Part shown: one piece after another, positions 19,787-28,864 of the stretch | Layout: every line of letters starts with the position of its first letter | How positions within the stretch are numbered: position 1 is the stretch's first letter | Source of the DNA: Trichomonas vaginalis G3 | Taxonomy: Eukaryota; Parabasalia; Trichomonadida; Trichomonadidae | Direction of reading: 5' to 3' | NCBI RefSeq assembly: GCF_026262505.1 | Contig: NC_067208.1 | Coordinates: forward strand, 9,991,962 to 10,055,961 | Length of the DNA: 64,000 nucleotides | Notes under the pieces: model-generated | What the model was told of the DNA's origin: nothing | Databases searched by the model: none | The model's input: only the letters and a program-made list of their open reading frames with translations | Translations under genes and position numbers: made by a program

Positions 19787-20647
19787 TCAATACTTTTTCA
19801 GCACTTTTCCGTAGTTGTATATGAAAGACAATTCGAGATAAAAGTCATAGTATAATGGTAAAATATGCTGCACACCGTTTGTTGTGAACCAAACTTGAAA
19901 GTCAGAGAAACTGTTACTAGGTGGTTCGTAGAATTTAGAAGCAAAGTCATAAAAGTCCTTACCCATACAAAGAAAACTGTTGTTGCTTGAACTGAAACTT
20001 GCATGACATATAACATTTTGAGGGTCAAACACGTTTCTATAAACTGTCAAATCTGCTGGTGGAAGTATAAATTTAAAAGGACCGTCAGGTGGCAATGGTT
20101 CGTTCTGGTTTAGTAACCGAAGAAATTGCGCCCAAGAACGCCTGTCCACCCCCCAATATAAAAACTCAGTATCTCTTGGAGGGTTATTTTCAATCCTTTG
20201 AAATGAAACGGTTGAATTCATCTTATCATATTCTAGTTTCAGATAGTACGTTCCGTTTAGTAAAGAATGGTATTTTTCTTGAAATTCCCAGTAGTATTTG
20301 TTTATTTGAGTTTGAAAGTCATTTAGAGTCTTCTCAAGACTTTCGTCTGAGCGAATAGTAAAGATTTTCATTTCGTCAAATTTTTCTATTAGACCATCAG
20401 AGCCTTTATACTGACCATGAAAATATACTGCAAACATAAACGCGTTAGTTCTATTTGAAAACAAAACTCTTCTAAATCCTATTGCCTTTGCATCTGAAGG
20501 ACTTTGAAGCCAACGAATTGGATAGTTAAACCTGTAAGCTCCGGATGAAATTTCTTCATCTGAAATATTCCTACCAGCATTTGTAAAGATATAGTCTAAC
20601 GGTTTTGTATCTGCTACTTTTGTTCTTTGTTTTTCAACCTGAAGCAT
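19787..20647 (-). CDS. Maverick protein, paralogue of 27367-28215
   Basis: 286 residues. The N terminus (KVADTKPLDYIFTNAGR), the middle (YRFNYPIRWLQSP and AIGFRRVLFSNR) and the C terminus (EPPSNSFSDFQVWFTT, LPLYYDFYLELSFIYNY) all have counterparts in the gene at 27367-28215. Aromatic, strand-rich character suggests a virion surface or structural protein, but no known family is recognised. TTTTTA lies 10 nt before the ATG. The frame looks whole. Confidence 0.8.
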   Translation of the reverse strand: MLQVEKQRTKVADTKPLDYIFTNAGRNISDEEISSGAYRFNYPIRWLQSPSDAKAIGFRRVLFSNRTNAFMFAVYFHGQYKGSDGLIEKFDEMKIFTIRSDESLEKTLNDFQTQINKYYWEFQEKYHSLLNGTYYLKLEYDKMNSTVSFQRIENNPPRDTEFLYWGVDRRSWAQFLRLLNQNEPLPPDGPFKFILPPADLTVYRNVFDPQNVICHASFSSSNNSFLCMGKDFYDFASKFYEPPSNSFSDFQVWFTTNGVQHILPLYYDFYLELSFIYNYGKVLKKY

Positions 20648-20703
20648 TTAATATATGTAAAAATATACTGTTTTAAAAATGTTTTAAAATGGTATGCAAT
20701 GTT

Positions 20704-22857
20704 TTATTTCATGCAATGTTTTATTTCTGTCCCGTCTTCAAGCATACCCCAATATTTCCTTTTCGATATTACATGAACTTCGGAAAATACCTTATCTAGC
20801 TTAAAACAGCCCATCTTCTCACCGACTAAACCCATTTCAATGAGTTTGTTGTATCCTTCTTCGTTCGTCATGAGTGCATCGATGTTCTCGTAGTATACCT
20901 TCACTTTGGATTTGACATCGGAGAAGAACTCATTGTAGTTGTCAAGGACTGCCTTTGCGAACTGAGGGTATGACCAATGTTCGACAATAGGTTTTAATGT
21001 GGTTACTAAGCCATTTTGACCTTGAGTAAATTCGTACTTCAAGACAAAAGGAGAGAACCTTTCAACAAAGTTGTCGACCTTCTCATAGTGTTTACTCTTC
21101 ATCGTTTGAGGTTTCTTAATGGAATATCCCCATGTCGAATTCATAAGCAATTTGAGTGTCATTGCAAGTTTTGGGTTTGAAGCCTTCCTAATATCATAGA
21201 GTTGTTGCATGACTTTTCCAACTGTATAGTTCCTTCCCGGGAACTCACCATCTTCGTTTGGAATTCCAGTCGGAATATATTGGACAAACCTCATGTACGC
21301 AGCGTTAAGGTCGACATAGTATATTTTTTCATATGAGTCGAACTTGTCGCAACCTATGGGTCCGGTTTGTGGAAATTCAAGCGAGTCTCTTATCTTCTGA
21401 GAAACCTCTCCTGTTATCTCATAGACATCGTCGAAGCAACCTGTTTCATATAAAACCTTCTGACCTAACTCCGATGCTCTCCAATACAATTTGACATCGA
21501 TTGGATGTCTCAATGAAAGTTTGTTTATAGCATCTTGAAGTTCTTGCAACCTCATTGGAAGTTCTTCTGGTTCAGGTTGGTATCCGAACAATCCAACTCC
21601 TTTTGGAACCGTGTACTTCTTTTGTGCTATAACTTTGTCCGGAACAACTTTTGGTCTTGCTAACAATGAAAAGTTTGTTTCATCTTTTGGTACAAAAGTT
21701 TCTGTCAGCTTGTCATCTGGAATCGGTTCCAACAAACCTTTCTCGAAAAGAATGTTAACAGCTCTGACAATGTTGCACTTACCTTTTCCGAACAATGGGT
21801 TTGTAAGACTTTCGTTCAACATGAAGTGGTTGTGGACAAGTACAATCTTCAACCATGGTAATTTGAAGTCAACAACATAGTCATCGTGTGAAGAACCTTT
21901 AGCTGTAGGAATGTTGACTCGGATATTGACATTTGCCAACGGTGCAACTTTTGACAATTGACCTCTGAGAATGTACCTTGTCTTCACACATGACTCAAGA
22001 TACTTCATCTTCTCTTCTGAAACAAGACCAGAGTTCCTGAGACATGTAAGAATACAAGGTTCATTGACAATTGTTTCAATTGAATTGTAAATTCCATACC
22101 TTGTTAAGTCAATGTCAGACTTATTTCTGAACGGGAAGTATCCAGCATGTTGTCTGACTGCTTGAGGGTTATGTTGGTACCATTCGAACTTTACACTTAC
22201 AATTCCTTCAATTCCATTCAGGATGTCTGAGTCGGAGTCAAACATTTGTTCTCTCTTTGAAGTTTTGAAAGCGTCAAGAAGTTGTGCGGCTGTTGCGACA
22301 TTGCCATGCGCATAGTATATATGACCGTCCAAATCTGTTATGGTTAGTCTGAGATTGTATCCTTTCTTATTTCCGTCTTGTATAGCAGCAAGTACTCCCA
22401 TGAAGCCTTCTTTGTTCTTTCCTTCGTCAAAGTTTACTGTAAAGGTTCGACCAGAACCAATTTTAGTTCTAACTTCACGATACTTTTCATATGCATATCT
22501 TGTTCTTTCCATGGGAGCATGTTTGTCTTCACCCTTCCCTTTTTTCCGTCTCAAAGGATACAATTGTTCGTCATGTTTCCAGTAGAATCTGGCAAAGCCG
22601 TCGTGTCCCTCAACTTGCGGTTCACTAACATCGAAAGGCATGTCCATAAGACGTTCTTCTTCTAACCTCTCCAGTCTGTTTGGATAATTGGCGCGTGCGG
22701 TTTCTACGTCCATCTCGTAGCGAAGACCAGACAATTTGTCATAGACTTTTATTGGCTTTCCCTTCCTATATTTAAACTTCTTTGAAACTCTCCAACCATA
22801 TCTTTGCAACTCTGCTTTTATTCTAGCAGACCTTCTGTCCATTCTATGTGGGGGCAT
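20704..22857 (-). CDS. Protein-primed family B DNA polymerase
   Basis: 717 residues. Palm motif regions are recognisable in order: DLNAAY at about residue 514 (motif A), LLMNSTWGYS at about 567 (motif B) and the motif C region around 656. The N-terminal 120 residues are very basic, as expected for the DNA/terminal-protein side. This is the pPolB that defines Polintons; it copies the element starting from a terminal protein on the inverted repeats. TTTTTA lies 11 nt before the ATG. It is on the shorter side for Polinton polymerases. Confidence 0.85.
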   Translation of the reverse strand: MPPHRMDRRSARIKAELQRYGWRVSKKFKYRKGKPIKVYDKLSGLRYEMDVETARANYPNRLERLEEERLMDMPFDVSEPQVEGHDGFARFYWKHDEQLYPLRRKKGKGEDKHAPMERTRYAYEKYREVRTKIGSGRTFTVNFDEGKNKEGFMGVLAAIQDGNKKGYNLRLTITDLDGHIYYAHGNVATAAQLLDAFKTSKREQMFDSDSDILNGIEGIVSVKFEWYQHNPQAVRQHAGYFPFRNKSDIDLTRYGIYNSIETIVNEPCILTCLRNSGLVSEEKMKYLESCVKTRYILRGQLSKVAPLANVNIRVNIPTAKGSSHDDYVVDFKLPWLKIVLVHNHFMLNESLTNPLFGKGKCNIVRAVNILFEKGLLEPIPDDKLTETFVPKDETNFSLLARPKVVPDKVIAQKKYTVPKGVGLFGYQPEPEELPMRLQELQDAINKLSLRHPIDVKLYWRASELGQKVLYETGCFDDVYEITGEVSQKIRDSLEFPQTGPIGCDKFDSYEKIYYVDLNAAYMRFVQYIPTGIPNEDGEFPGRNYTVGKVMQQLYDIRKASNPKLAMTLKLLMNSTWGYSIKKPQTMKSKHYEKVDNFVERFSPFVLKYEFTQGQNGLVTTLKPIVEHWSYPQFAKAVLDNYNEFFSDVKSKVKVYYENIDALMTNEEGYNKLIEMGLVGEKMGCFKLDKVFSEVHVISKRKYWGMLEDGTEIKHCMK

Positions 22858-22896
22858 TTTTATAAAAATAAAAAAATATACTGTTTTAAAAACGTT

Positions 22897-23481
22897 TTAA
22901 AATGGTATGCCATATAGCTTCTTGAATTTGTTAAGAAATAGTCTAACGTTTTTTCCATCTGTATCTCTAGTGCTTACATAAGCATAGCCCGTCTTAGTAA
23001 AATATACTTGTAATTTTCTATAGTTTACGCCGGTATAAAAGTAGAAAGAGTCTTGTTCTTCGCTATAGTAGTAAAACTCAAACGTATGCTTACCATAGTC
23101 TGTAATTTCAATTGTTTCATCTTCTAGTTCGTCGACAAATTCGAATACAATATCTCGAAATTTGCCTATGTTCTTACTGTTTTCAGAACAAGTGACCCAG
23201 CGTAAATTTTCAAGTCTATTGTCATTTCTTATATGGTTTATATGGTCTACAAAGGGTAGATTGTTAGGATTCAGTATAAAATGAGTTGCAATGACAACAT
23301 GTTTAAAATAGTTTTTTCCACCAATCCTCATAAGAGCATATCCGTCATTTCGCTCCCATTCGCTTAAAACTCTTTTTGTCTTTTTGTTTCTGACTTCAAA
23401 TGACTCACAACAGTGAATTTCATATTTCTCATCTAACAAACAAGTTTCCCAACGGTCTGTTCCAACAAACTCAGCGTACAT
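22897..23481 (-). CDS. HNH endonuclease
   Basis: 194 residues. FVDHINHIRNDNRLENLRW at about residues 77-95 is the HNH_3 core with its two His and Asn positions. The N-terminal part resembles the NUMOD-type helper regions of phage homing nucleases, and the C-terminal part a DNA-binding AP2-like piece (GYAYVSTRDTDGKNVR), which is a guess. Such genes move as freestanding homing endonucleases. TTTTTA lies 11 nt before the ATG. Bases around the start are partly repeated at 23723-23775. Confidence 0.85.
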   Translation of the reverse strand: MYAEFVGTDRWETCLLDEKYEIHCCESFEVRNKKTKRVLSEWERNDGYALMRIGGKNYFKHVVIATHFILNPNNLPFVDHINHIRNDNRLENLRWVTCSENSKNIGKFRDIVFEFVDELEDETIEITDYGKHTFEFYYYSEEQDSFYFYTGVNYRKLQVYFTKTGYAYVSTRDTDGKNVRLFLNKFKKLYGIPF

Positions 23482-23509
23482 TTCAAATAAAATAAAAAAA
23501 ATATTTTTT

Positions 23510-23792
23510 TGAAAAAATGTTTTGTTTTTAAATGGTATGCCATTTCATATTTCTCATCTAATTTCTCATGAACTTTCATCGTCTAATTTCTCATGAACTT
23601 CTTCATCTAATTTCTCATGAACTTTCTTGTCAATGTTTTGTTAAGACTTCTTCATCTAATTTCTCATGAACTTTCATCGTCTATGTTTTGTCAAGACTTT
23701 CTTGTCTATGTTTTGTCAACGGTCGTCTCCAACAAAACTCAGCGTACATTTCAAATAAAATAAAAATATACTGTTTTAAAAATGTTTTTCCT
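23510..23792. repeat. Spacer with TTTCTCATGAACTT repeats
   Basis: Contains repeated words of the type CATCTAATTTCTCATGAACTT (at least four) and TCTATGTTTTG. The same words occur in the left arm of the cassette at 17870-17990. The end repeats the bases around the HNH gene start (CAGCGTACATTTCAAATAAA). No gene is seen. Confidence 0.6.
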
Positions 23793-24377
23793 TTACTTTA
23801 CATAACCACCTGCTATCATAAGCCTTTGACGCCAACCCATACCAGCTAATGAAGGTTGACTTGGTTTAGTATTAAAACTAACCTTTGGTTTTGGTTTATC
23901 TTCAGTTTTTGGTTTTTCTTCTTCTATTGGTTTTTCGTCACTTTTTGGTTCTTCTGACTTTACCTCACTTGCAGGTATGGTTGTGTCGTCAACATCTTCA
24001 TAAATATCATATGCCATCTGTCTTTGTTTTCCTTTCAACTTTTTGTGTTTGTTGTAAAGTTTAGAATATTTTGACTCTAAGTCAATGAGATGTTCTATAA
24101 TGAACTGTTGGTCAGTGAAGTATACCTTCCCATCTGTTGTCTCGAAAGCTCCTTCAGACTTCAATATTTTATTTGTGAGAGTCTGTTTCTTTTTTGAGAT
24201 ACTTGCCGTTCCATTTTTATGAAAAGTGACTTTGTAGTTAGGGTTTGTATTTCCAGACCTCACACCTTCTATTATTGAATTTTTCTCTTCATCTGTAAGT
24301 TCTTTGACAGGTTTTGACAATGGTTCTGAACTTTTTGTTTGTGGTGTCAAATCTACCGTTTCAACTTCTTCGGTCAT
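23793..24377 (-). CDS. Maverick unknown protein with Lys/Glu/Pro-rich region
   Basis: 194 residues. A polar N terminus is followed by a KVTFHKNGTASISKKKQTL region, a predicted helix with basic residues (YNKHKKLKGKQRQM), an acidic-basic-proline linker (EEPKSDEKPIEEEKPK) and a hydrophobic basic C terminus (GWRQRLMIAGGYVK). The promoter bases directly upstream (TTTTTACTGAGATGAA) are identical to those of the next small gene. No family is recognised. Confidence 0.75.
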   Translation of the reverse strand: MTEEVETVDLTPQTKSSEPLSKPVKELTDEEKNSIIEGVRSGNTNPNYKVTFHKNGTASISKKKQTLTNKILKSEGAFETTDGKVYFTDQQFIIEHLIDLESKYSKLYNKHKKLKGKQRQMAYDIYEDVDDTTIPASEVKSEEPKSDEKPIEEEKPKTEDKPKPKVSFNTKPSQPSLAGMGWRQRLMIAGGYVK

Positions 24378-24396
24378 TTCATCTCAGTAAAAAATT

Positions 24397-24549
24397 TTAG
24401 TTTGGTTTGTTTTCAACTGGTTGTTGAGGTTTTTTAAGTCGGTCTAAAACTTCCTGAGGTATAGGAAGAACTTGACAAACACGTTGTGTAACTGCTGGAA
24501 GCCGACAAATCCATCTTGAACCCATTTGTCTCAATGCTGTATTGTTCAT
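24397..24549 (-). CDS. Tiny 50-residue Maverick gene
   Basis: Starts MNNTALRQMGSRWICRLP and ends PQQPVENKPN. Support comes from the exact copy of the TTTTTACTGAGATGAA element before the ATG (24550-24565), shared with the gene at 23793-24377, and from tight packing between two genes. The proline-rich tail may be a docking segment. No family is recognised. Confidence 0.65.
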   Translation of the reverse strand: MNNTALRQMGSRWICRLPAVTQRVCQVLPIPQEVLDRLKKPQQPVENKPN

Positions 24550-24565
24550 TTCATCTCAGTAAAAA
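24550..24565 (-). promoter_or_regulatory. Example of the Maverick TTTTTA start element
   Basis: TTTTTA followed by ten bases and then the ATG. The same arrangement occurs at many starts of this element: TTTTTA boxes at 3877-3882, 7231-7236, 9168-9173, 12429-12434, 13701-13706 (plus), and at 14620-14625, 19108-19113, 20658-20663, 22869-22874, 23493-23498, 24388-24393, 24982-24987, 28472-28477, 28853-28858 and 29813-29818 (minus). Spacers are 10-13 nt. The two host genes at 35585 and 41322 do not show it. Confidence 0.7.
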
Positions 24566-24568
24566 ATT

Positions 24569-24970
24569 TTACATTCCCCAAGTTTGAGGCGGTTGCGGTT
24601 GGTTATTGTTTACCCACTGTTGTGCATGGTTATATCCTCTGTTAAAGAATCTTTCACCTTGGTCCATATAGTGCCCTGCTTGGTTATAGTAGTCATTTGC
24701 TTTGTTATAGTAGTTTCCTGCTTGTCTTCCTACATTGTCCATCCATCCTTGAACTTTTCCTCTTGTTTCAGGATTTGGAATAAGATTTGTTGCATCTCGT
24801 GCTACATCCCAACCTTTCTGTACAGTTTGTATAATAGGTTGTGCTTTCTCTTTCAGTATACCTAATGTACTCAAAATCTTCCTTCCAACTCCAAATACCA
24901 CTCTGGCTATTGTTCCCACTGCGGGTAAAAATCTAGATGCGACTCCTGCTAATGCGCCAAAAAAACCCAT
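24569..24970 (-). CDS. Glycine/alanine-rich amphipathic protein (possible minor virion protein)
   Basis: 133 residues. The N terminus (MGFFGALAGVASRFLP and the following 30 residues) is a hydrophobic, glycine-rich, cationic helix; the C-terminal half is Asn/Tyr/Gln-rich (YYNKANDYYNQAGHY). The combination resembles the small membrane-active or core proteins of adenovirus-like viruses, but only in character. It starts with MGFFG, as does the gene at 28219-28460. A TTTTTA box lies 11 nt before the ATG. Confidence 0.7.
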   Translation of the reverse strand: MGFFGALAGVASRFLPAVGTIARVVFGVGRKILSTLGILKEKAQPIIQTVQKGWDVARDATNLIPNPETRGKVQGWMDNVGRQAGNYYNKANDYYNQAGHYMDQGERFFNRGYNHAQQWVNNNQPQPPQTWGM

Positions 24971-24986
24971 TTCTTATGGGTTAAAA

Positions 24987-25950
24987 ATGACGAATTCAAA
25001 CAAGGACCGTATGTTTCTAAGGCGACAAAGAAAGCACTCATGGTAAAAATCTTTAGTTCAACACCAAATGCTTGGTTTATGATATCTTGGAAAACATTCC
25101 GAGGTATAGAGAAGATGGACCACCATACTGGCTAATATTTGTTGGTCAAAACACAAGATACTGTGAAGCCATACCATTACAGTCCAAAAATATTTTAGAT
25201 GTGAAAACTGCTTTGACAATATTCGTTGACAAATACCATCCAACAAAACTGACATCTGACTATGAAAGTTCTTTCAAATCAGACGATATTAAAAACTATC
25301 TGCGTTCAAAAAATGTAAACCAATATTTCATTGTCGACCAAAACCATTCTGCTCTTGGTGTCATTGACAGTTGTATAAAAATCTTAAGAGACTTAAACCA
25401 ACCACAAGGTGGTGAGGTAGATGAGATGTCATATGACGACAAATATAGACATTTCTCCATGGCAAAGATGAGACAAGTTTTAAATATTTACAATAGCCGT
25501 AAACAAAAAGGTTTGGGAAACCACTCCCCCGAAGAAATGAAAAACAACCCTGACTTAGAGAAAGACTTTATATTTAACAATTTAGTCAAAAGAGACAAAC
25601 AAGAAAGAATGCCGGGCTTCAAACTTCAGAAAGGTGACAAAGTAAAAATAGAAATACCTAAACGCGACCCATATGAAAATACTATTGACTATGACAACAA
25701 CAACAAGTACCCGACAGGTACCACATTCGTGTTCGTAAAATAGAAGAAAGTATACAAGAGAATATTATGAAGTTTTAGGCAAACATGGCAAAATGTACAG
25801 ACTGCAAGCAGAAGATAAAACTACTATTGTCAGACTCGTTTCAAACTTGTCAAAGTTCAAGGTGGTATACTTTCAAAAGACAGTTCCTAACAATATAAGA
25901 CAACTCCTGACGAATATGCTAAAGAAGTTGAAAATGAGACTAAGCATTTC
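24987..25950 (+). pseudogene. Retroviral-type (rve) integrase gene, not intact
   Basis: The catalytic core is visible in words such as YWLIFVGQNTRYCEAIPL, LTSDYESSF and the helix from DQNHSALGVIDS, which correspond to the three acidic sites of the DDE core. Downstream, EYYEVLGKHGKMYRLQ fits the small C-terminal domain typical of Maverick integrases. It joins the element to host DNA at the inverted repeats. This copy is not intact. Confidence 0.8.
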
Positions 25951-27348
25951 TATACCATGCGTAAACTGTCATGTAAGGTGGCATGTAGTCTTTACTTTGT
26001 CCCGTTGTTTGTGTATACCCTGAAACGCGATGTGTATGGTTTCCTCCTCCCTCAGTGTTACTCCAGTAACAATTTATAGCAAACTGAACGTTGTCTTTAA
26101 CATCATATCTCTTTACCTTTGTCATTGCTTGACCAATTCCAATATCTATGACTATGCCAACCTGCTTGAGATGTACTTAAATCTATGTAGTGACTGTGCG
26201 CAGGTAAATTTGCACCTGAAATCGTTTTACTTCCACCTGTTTCCTTTGAAGAGTTTGCACAATACAAAAACCTGTCGACTATTTGAGTCCAAGTTCCAAA
26301 ACCAAGTACTACTTCTGGTCTGGTAGAGTTCATTGACGTATAAATAGAACCTATAGGATATACTGTTTGAAGTATTTCTGTCTTTAATGTTTGAAGCTCT
26401 GTTTTGTCTGCTTTTTTATCATATAAAATCTTGAGCAGTGAATTTAACATTGTTTTCATCCTCCATGACATAGACATTTCTACATCTAGTGTATTTCATC
26501 GTCGTTATGTCATCCTCCGATGTTAAACCTTGTGGAAAGTTAGGAGGTTTCCAATTTAATACATCCCCACCAGTTCCATCAGCTCCTTCAACCGTTCCTT
26601 CAATATTTTCTATACCAACAGTTGCGAAGAAATCGTGTGTATGGTTCTTATCTGCCTTCTTTTCAAGGCTAACGTTTAAGTCTGTTATTTCAGAAGATGT
26701 ATGTGTATGTCCAACGTCACTTTTCCTGTTTAAGGTTTCTTGTAAGTTTGTAATATTTGCAATGGTATGTGTATGTCCAACGTCACTTTTACTGTTTAAG
26801 GTTTCTTGTAAGTTTGTAATATTTGCAATGGTATGTGTATGTCCAACGTCACTTTTACTGTTTAAGGTTTCTTGTAAGTTTGTAATATTTGCAATGGTAT
26901 GTGTATGAGTCTTTTTAGAATATTCGTTTTCAGCTCTTGTCACTTCACTTGACATTTTATTGTCAACATATGTTTTGTCTGCTAGTTCAGGATGAGTATG
27001 TTCTTTTGTTGCATAAGCATTGTTAGCTCTTTCTTCTTCTTTTGCTATTGCATCGTCTACATACTCTTTGTCAGCTTTGTTGTCAACATCTGCTTTCAAA
27101 AGAAGTTCATCTATAGGTTTCTCGTTTAAAGTTCCTTTTGTTGGATTTATACAGACAGTATGGTTCCTATTGTCTTGAAACAGAAACTCATCTGTCATTG
27201 GGTTCATTGTCAGTTTTAAGTTTCCTTCTTTCAATGACTCAGATATCTTAGAATAGTTTGAAAAGTTTGTTGTGTTCTTATTTAGAGCTTGTACAATGAG
27301 TTGTCGGTTGTGTTGTATTTCTCTCATAGACGCTGTTTCTTTCGACAT
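25940..27348 (-). pseudogene. Phage-like tail-fibre / collar gene, not intact
   Basis: The N-terminal two thirds contain three 22-residue repeats (HTIANITNLQETLNSKSDVG), flanked by similar words (YVDDAIAKEEERAN, KADKEYVDDA). The C-terminal part has YPIGSIYTSMNSTRPE, FGTWTQIVDRFLYC, HSHY/HRHY-type words and YMPPYMTVYAWYRNA, the layout of phage short-tail-fibre and collagen-like host-recognition tips. This suggests a trimeric attachment fibre acquired from a phage or bacterium. It shares an 18-bp promoter with the divergent gene at 27367. This copy is not intact. Confidence 0.75.
26701..26898 (-). repeat. Three 66-bp tandem repeats in the fibre gene
   Basis: Three head-to-tail copies start at 26701, 26767 and 26833, with a partial fourth at 26899. 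Two neighbouring copies are almost identical. Each encodes 22 residues around the word TIANITNLQETLN. Confidence 0.9.
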
Positions 27349-27366
27349 TTTTATTCTAGATAAAAA
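27348..27366. promoter_or_regulatory. Palindromic bidirectional promoter
   Basis: The bases TTTTTATTCTAGATAAAAA form arms TTTTTAT and ATAAAAA around TCTAG. The ATG of the fibre gene lies on one side and that of the 27367 gene on the other, so one short palindrome supplies the TTTTTA box to both directions (spacers 12 and 13 nt). TCTA in an AT-rich setting is also the core of the late promoter known for CroV and Mavirus. Confidence 0.7.
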
Positions 27367-28215
27367 ATGCTTTCAATAGAAAAAGAAAATTCAAGAGTTG
27401 CTACAACTAAACCATTAGATGAACTTTTTACTAATGTCGGTCAAAAGTTTGAGACAGAGACCGTAAAGCATGAAGGCTATCGTTTTGACTACCCATTGAG
27501 ATGGTTAAGAGACCCATCCGTCACAAAAGCTGTTGGCTTTCGTAGAATGAAGTTCATTTCAGAAGCCATACATGGTTTCCCATTTACGGTCGGTTTTGAA
27601 GTTCGATACTATAACAAAGAAAAACGTGCGTATGAGAAATTTGTACAGGGAAAACTTTTACAAGTTAGTTTGCTTGTAAACTTAGAAACAACTCTTCAAG
27701 CTTTTCAAGAAAAAATAAACGATATCTATCTCGAATATGCAAAACAGTATAACATTGACGAAGGAGAGTACCATCTCGATATTATATATGACAGGAAAAA
27801 TGCAACTGTTAAAATCGATAGAATAGAAGACCTTGGAGAAAACGTTTATATTTCTACAAAATATAACAACTTGGCATGGTATAGATTTTTGAGGATGTTA
27901 AATCAGCCTGCAGCATATCCAGTACACCCGAACTTTTATGAAGTCGAAAACCCTAATGGAACATATGAAAATGTTTTCGACCAAGATGCTATTATAGTTC
28001 ATGCTTCATTTTCTGGTGCACAAAACTCTTTTTTATGCTTGGCAAATGACTTTTACGAAAAACCTACAAAGCTATATGAACCACCAAGTGGAAGTATTTC
28101 AGACTTTCAAGTATGGTTTACTACAGATGGAAGAAAGAGAATAATTCCATTATACCACGCGTTTTACTTAGAACTTAGTTTCATATACAACTACTATCGA
28201 ACGGTAAAAATATAA
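27367..28215 (+). CDS. Maverick protein, paralogue of 19787-20647
   Basis: 282 residues, with the same layout as the minus-strand gene at 19787-20647: VATTKPLDELFTNVGQ near the start, YRFDYPLRWLRDPS, GFRRMKF, then YEPPSGSISDFQVWFTT and IPLYHAFYLELSFIYNY at the end. Divergence is large, so the duplication is old. It starts opposite the fibre gene across an 18-bp spacer that serves both. A capsid-surface role is possible; no family is recognised. Confidence 0.8.
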   Translation: MLSIEKENSRVATTKPLDELFTNVGQKFETETVKHEGYRFDYPLRWLRDPSVTKAVGFRRMKFISEAIHGFPFTVGFEVRYYNKEKRAYEKFVQGKLLQVSLLVNLETTLQAFQEKINDIYLEYAKQYNIDEGEYHLDIIYDRKNATVKIDRIEDLGENVYISTKYNNLAWYRFLRMLNQPAAYPVHPNFYEVENPNGTYENVFDQDAIIVHASFSGAQNSFLCLANDFYEKPTKLYEPPSGSISDFQVWFTTDGRKRIIPLYHAFYLELSFIYNYYRTVKI

Positions 28216-28218
28216 TTT

Positions 28219-28460
28219 TTAATACGGTTGAGGTGTTGGATTTGGTTGCCAACTAGACTGTGGTGCAGGTTCAGGCTGTTGTATAACAGGAGCTTGTTCT
28301 TCTGGTTCAGGGTCTTTAGGTATAATACCAACGAACTGACCTACTCTTTTACCAATATTTTGACTCCGTTCCAAATTCCTCTTCCGACAGATTTTATTCC
28401 ATTCCATATACCTCTTCCAACATTTCGAAAGAAGTTTCCTATTCTTCCAAAGAAACCCAT
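28219..28460 (-). pseudogene. Small Gly/Trp-rich amphipathic gene, not intact
   Basis: Begins MGFFGRIGNFFRNVGRGIW, a cationic amphipathic helix with repeated GRGIWNG words; the C-terminal part is proline/glutamine-rich (PAPQSSWQPNPTPQPY). TTTTTA lies 11 nt before the ATG at 28460. The MGFFG start is shared with 24569-24970, so the two may be related minor virion proteins. This copy is not intact. Confidence 0.6.
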
Positions 28461-28478
28461 TTTACTATATGTAAAAAT

Positions 28479-28841
28479 CTAATGTCCGCCTAGTCTCTTA
28501 CGTTTCCTTCTGAGTTCCATTGCATTCTTTAACTGGAGCTCATACATTCTATTTCTCCTCTGGTAGAAAACATATTCCGGGTCAACTCCTGTGTTCGCGT
28601 CATCTGCATAGAGTTGTTTATATCCCACTTCAGGGTTTGTATAAAACTCTTTCCATCTCATATTTGCATACCATGGTGGCAAACCTAACGCAGCGTCATT
28701 TGACATGGCAGTTTGCATTTGTACATCTGTTGGCACTTGACCATAGTTTGCCATTGCAGTTTGTATTCTAACTTCATTTGGAATATTCTCTGGGTTTGGT
28801 TGTCCAGGTTGCTGTGCATTCGCTAAGTTCTGTGCGTCCAT
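28479..28841 (-). CDS. Maverick small unknown protein
   Basis: 120 residues. Two repeated words (VRIQTAMANYGQ, VQMQTAMSNDAA) near the start, a WYANMRWKEFY region in the middle and a basic C terminus (ELRRKRKRLGGH). TTTTTA lies 11 nt before the ATG. The basic tail could touch DNA or the shell interior. No family is recognised. Confidence 0.7.
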   Translation of the reverse strand: MDAQNLANAQQPGQPNPENIPNEVRIQTAMANYGQVPTDVQMQTAMSNDAALGLPPWYANMRWKEFYTNPEVGYKQLYADDANTGVDPEYVFYQRRNRMYELQLKNAMELRRKRKRLGGH

Positions 28842-28864
28842 TTAATATTAGATAAAAATATCTC

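Noticed and set aside
22340-22665. Plus-strand frames opposite the DNA polymerase
   Set aside because: Antisense shadows of a long conserved coding region.
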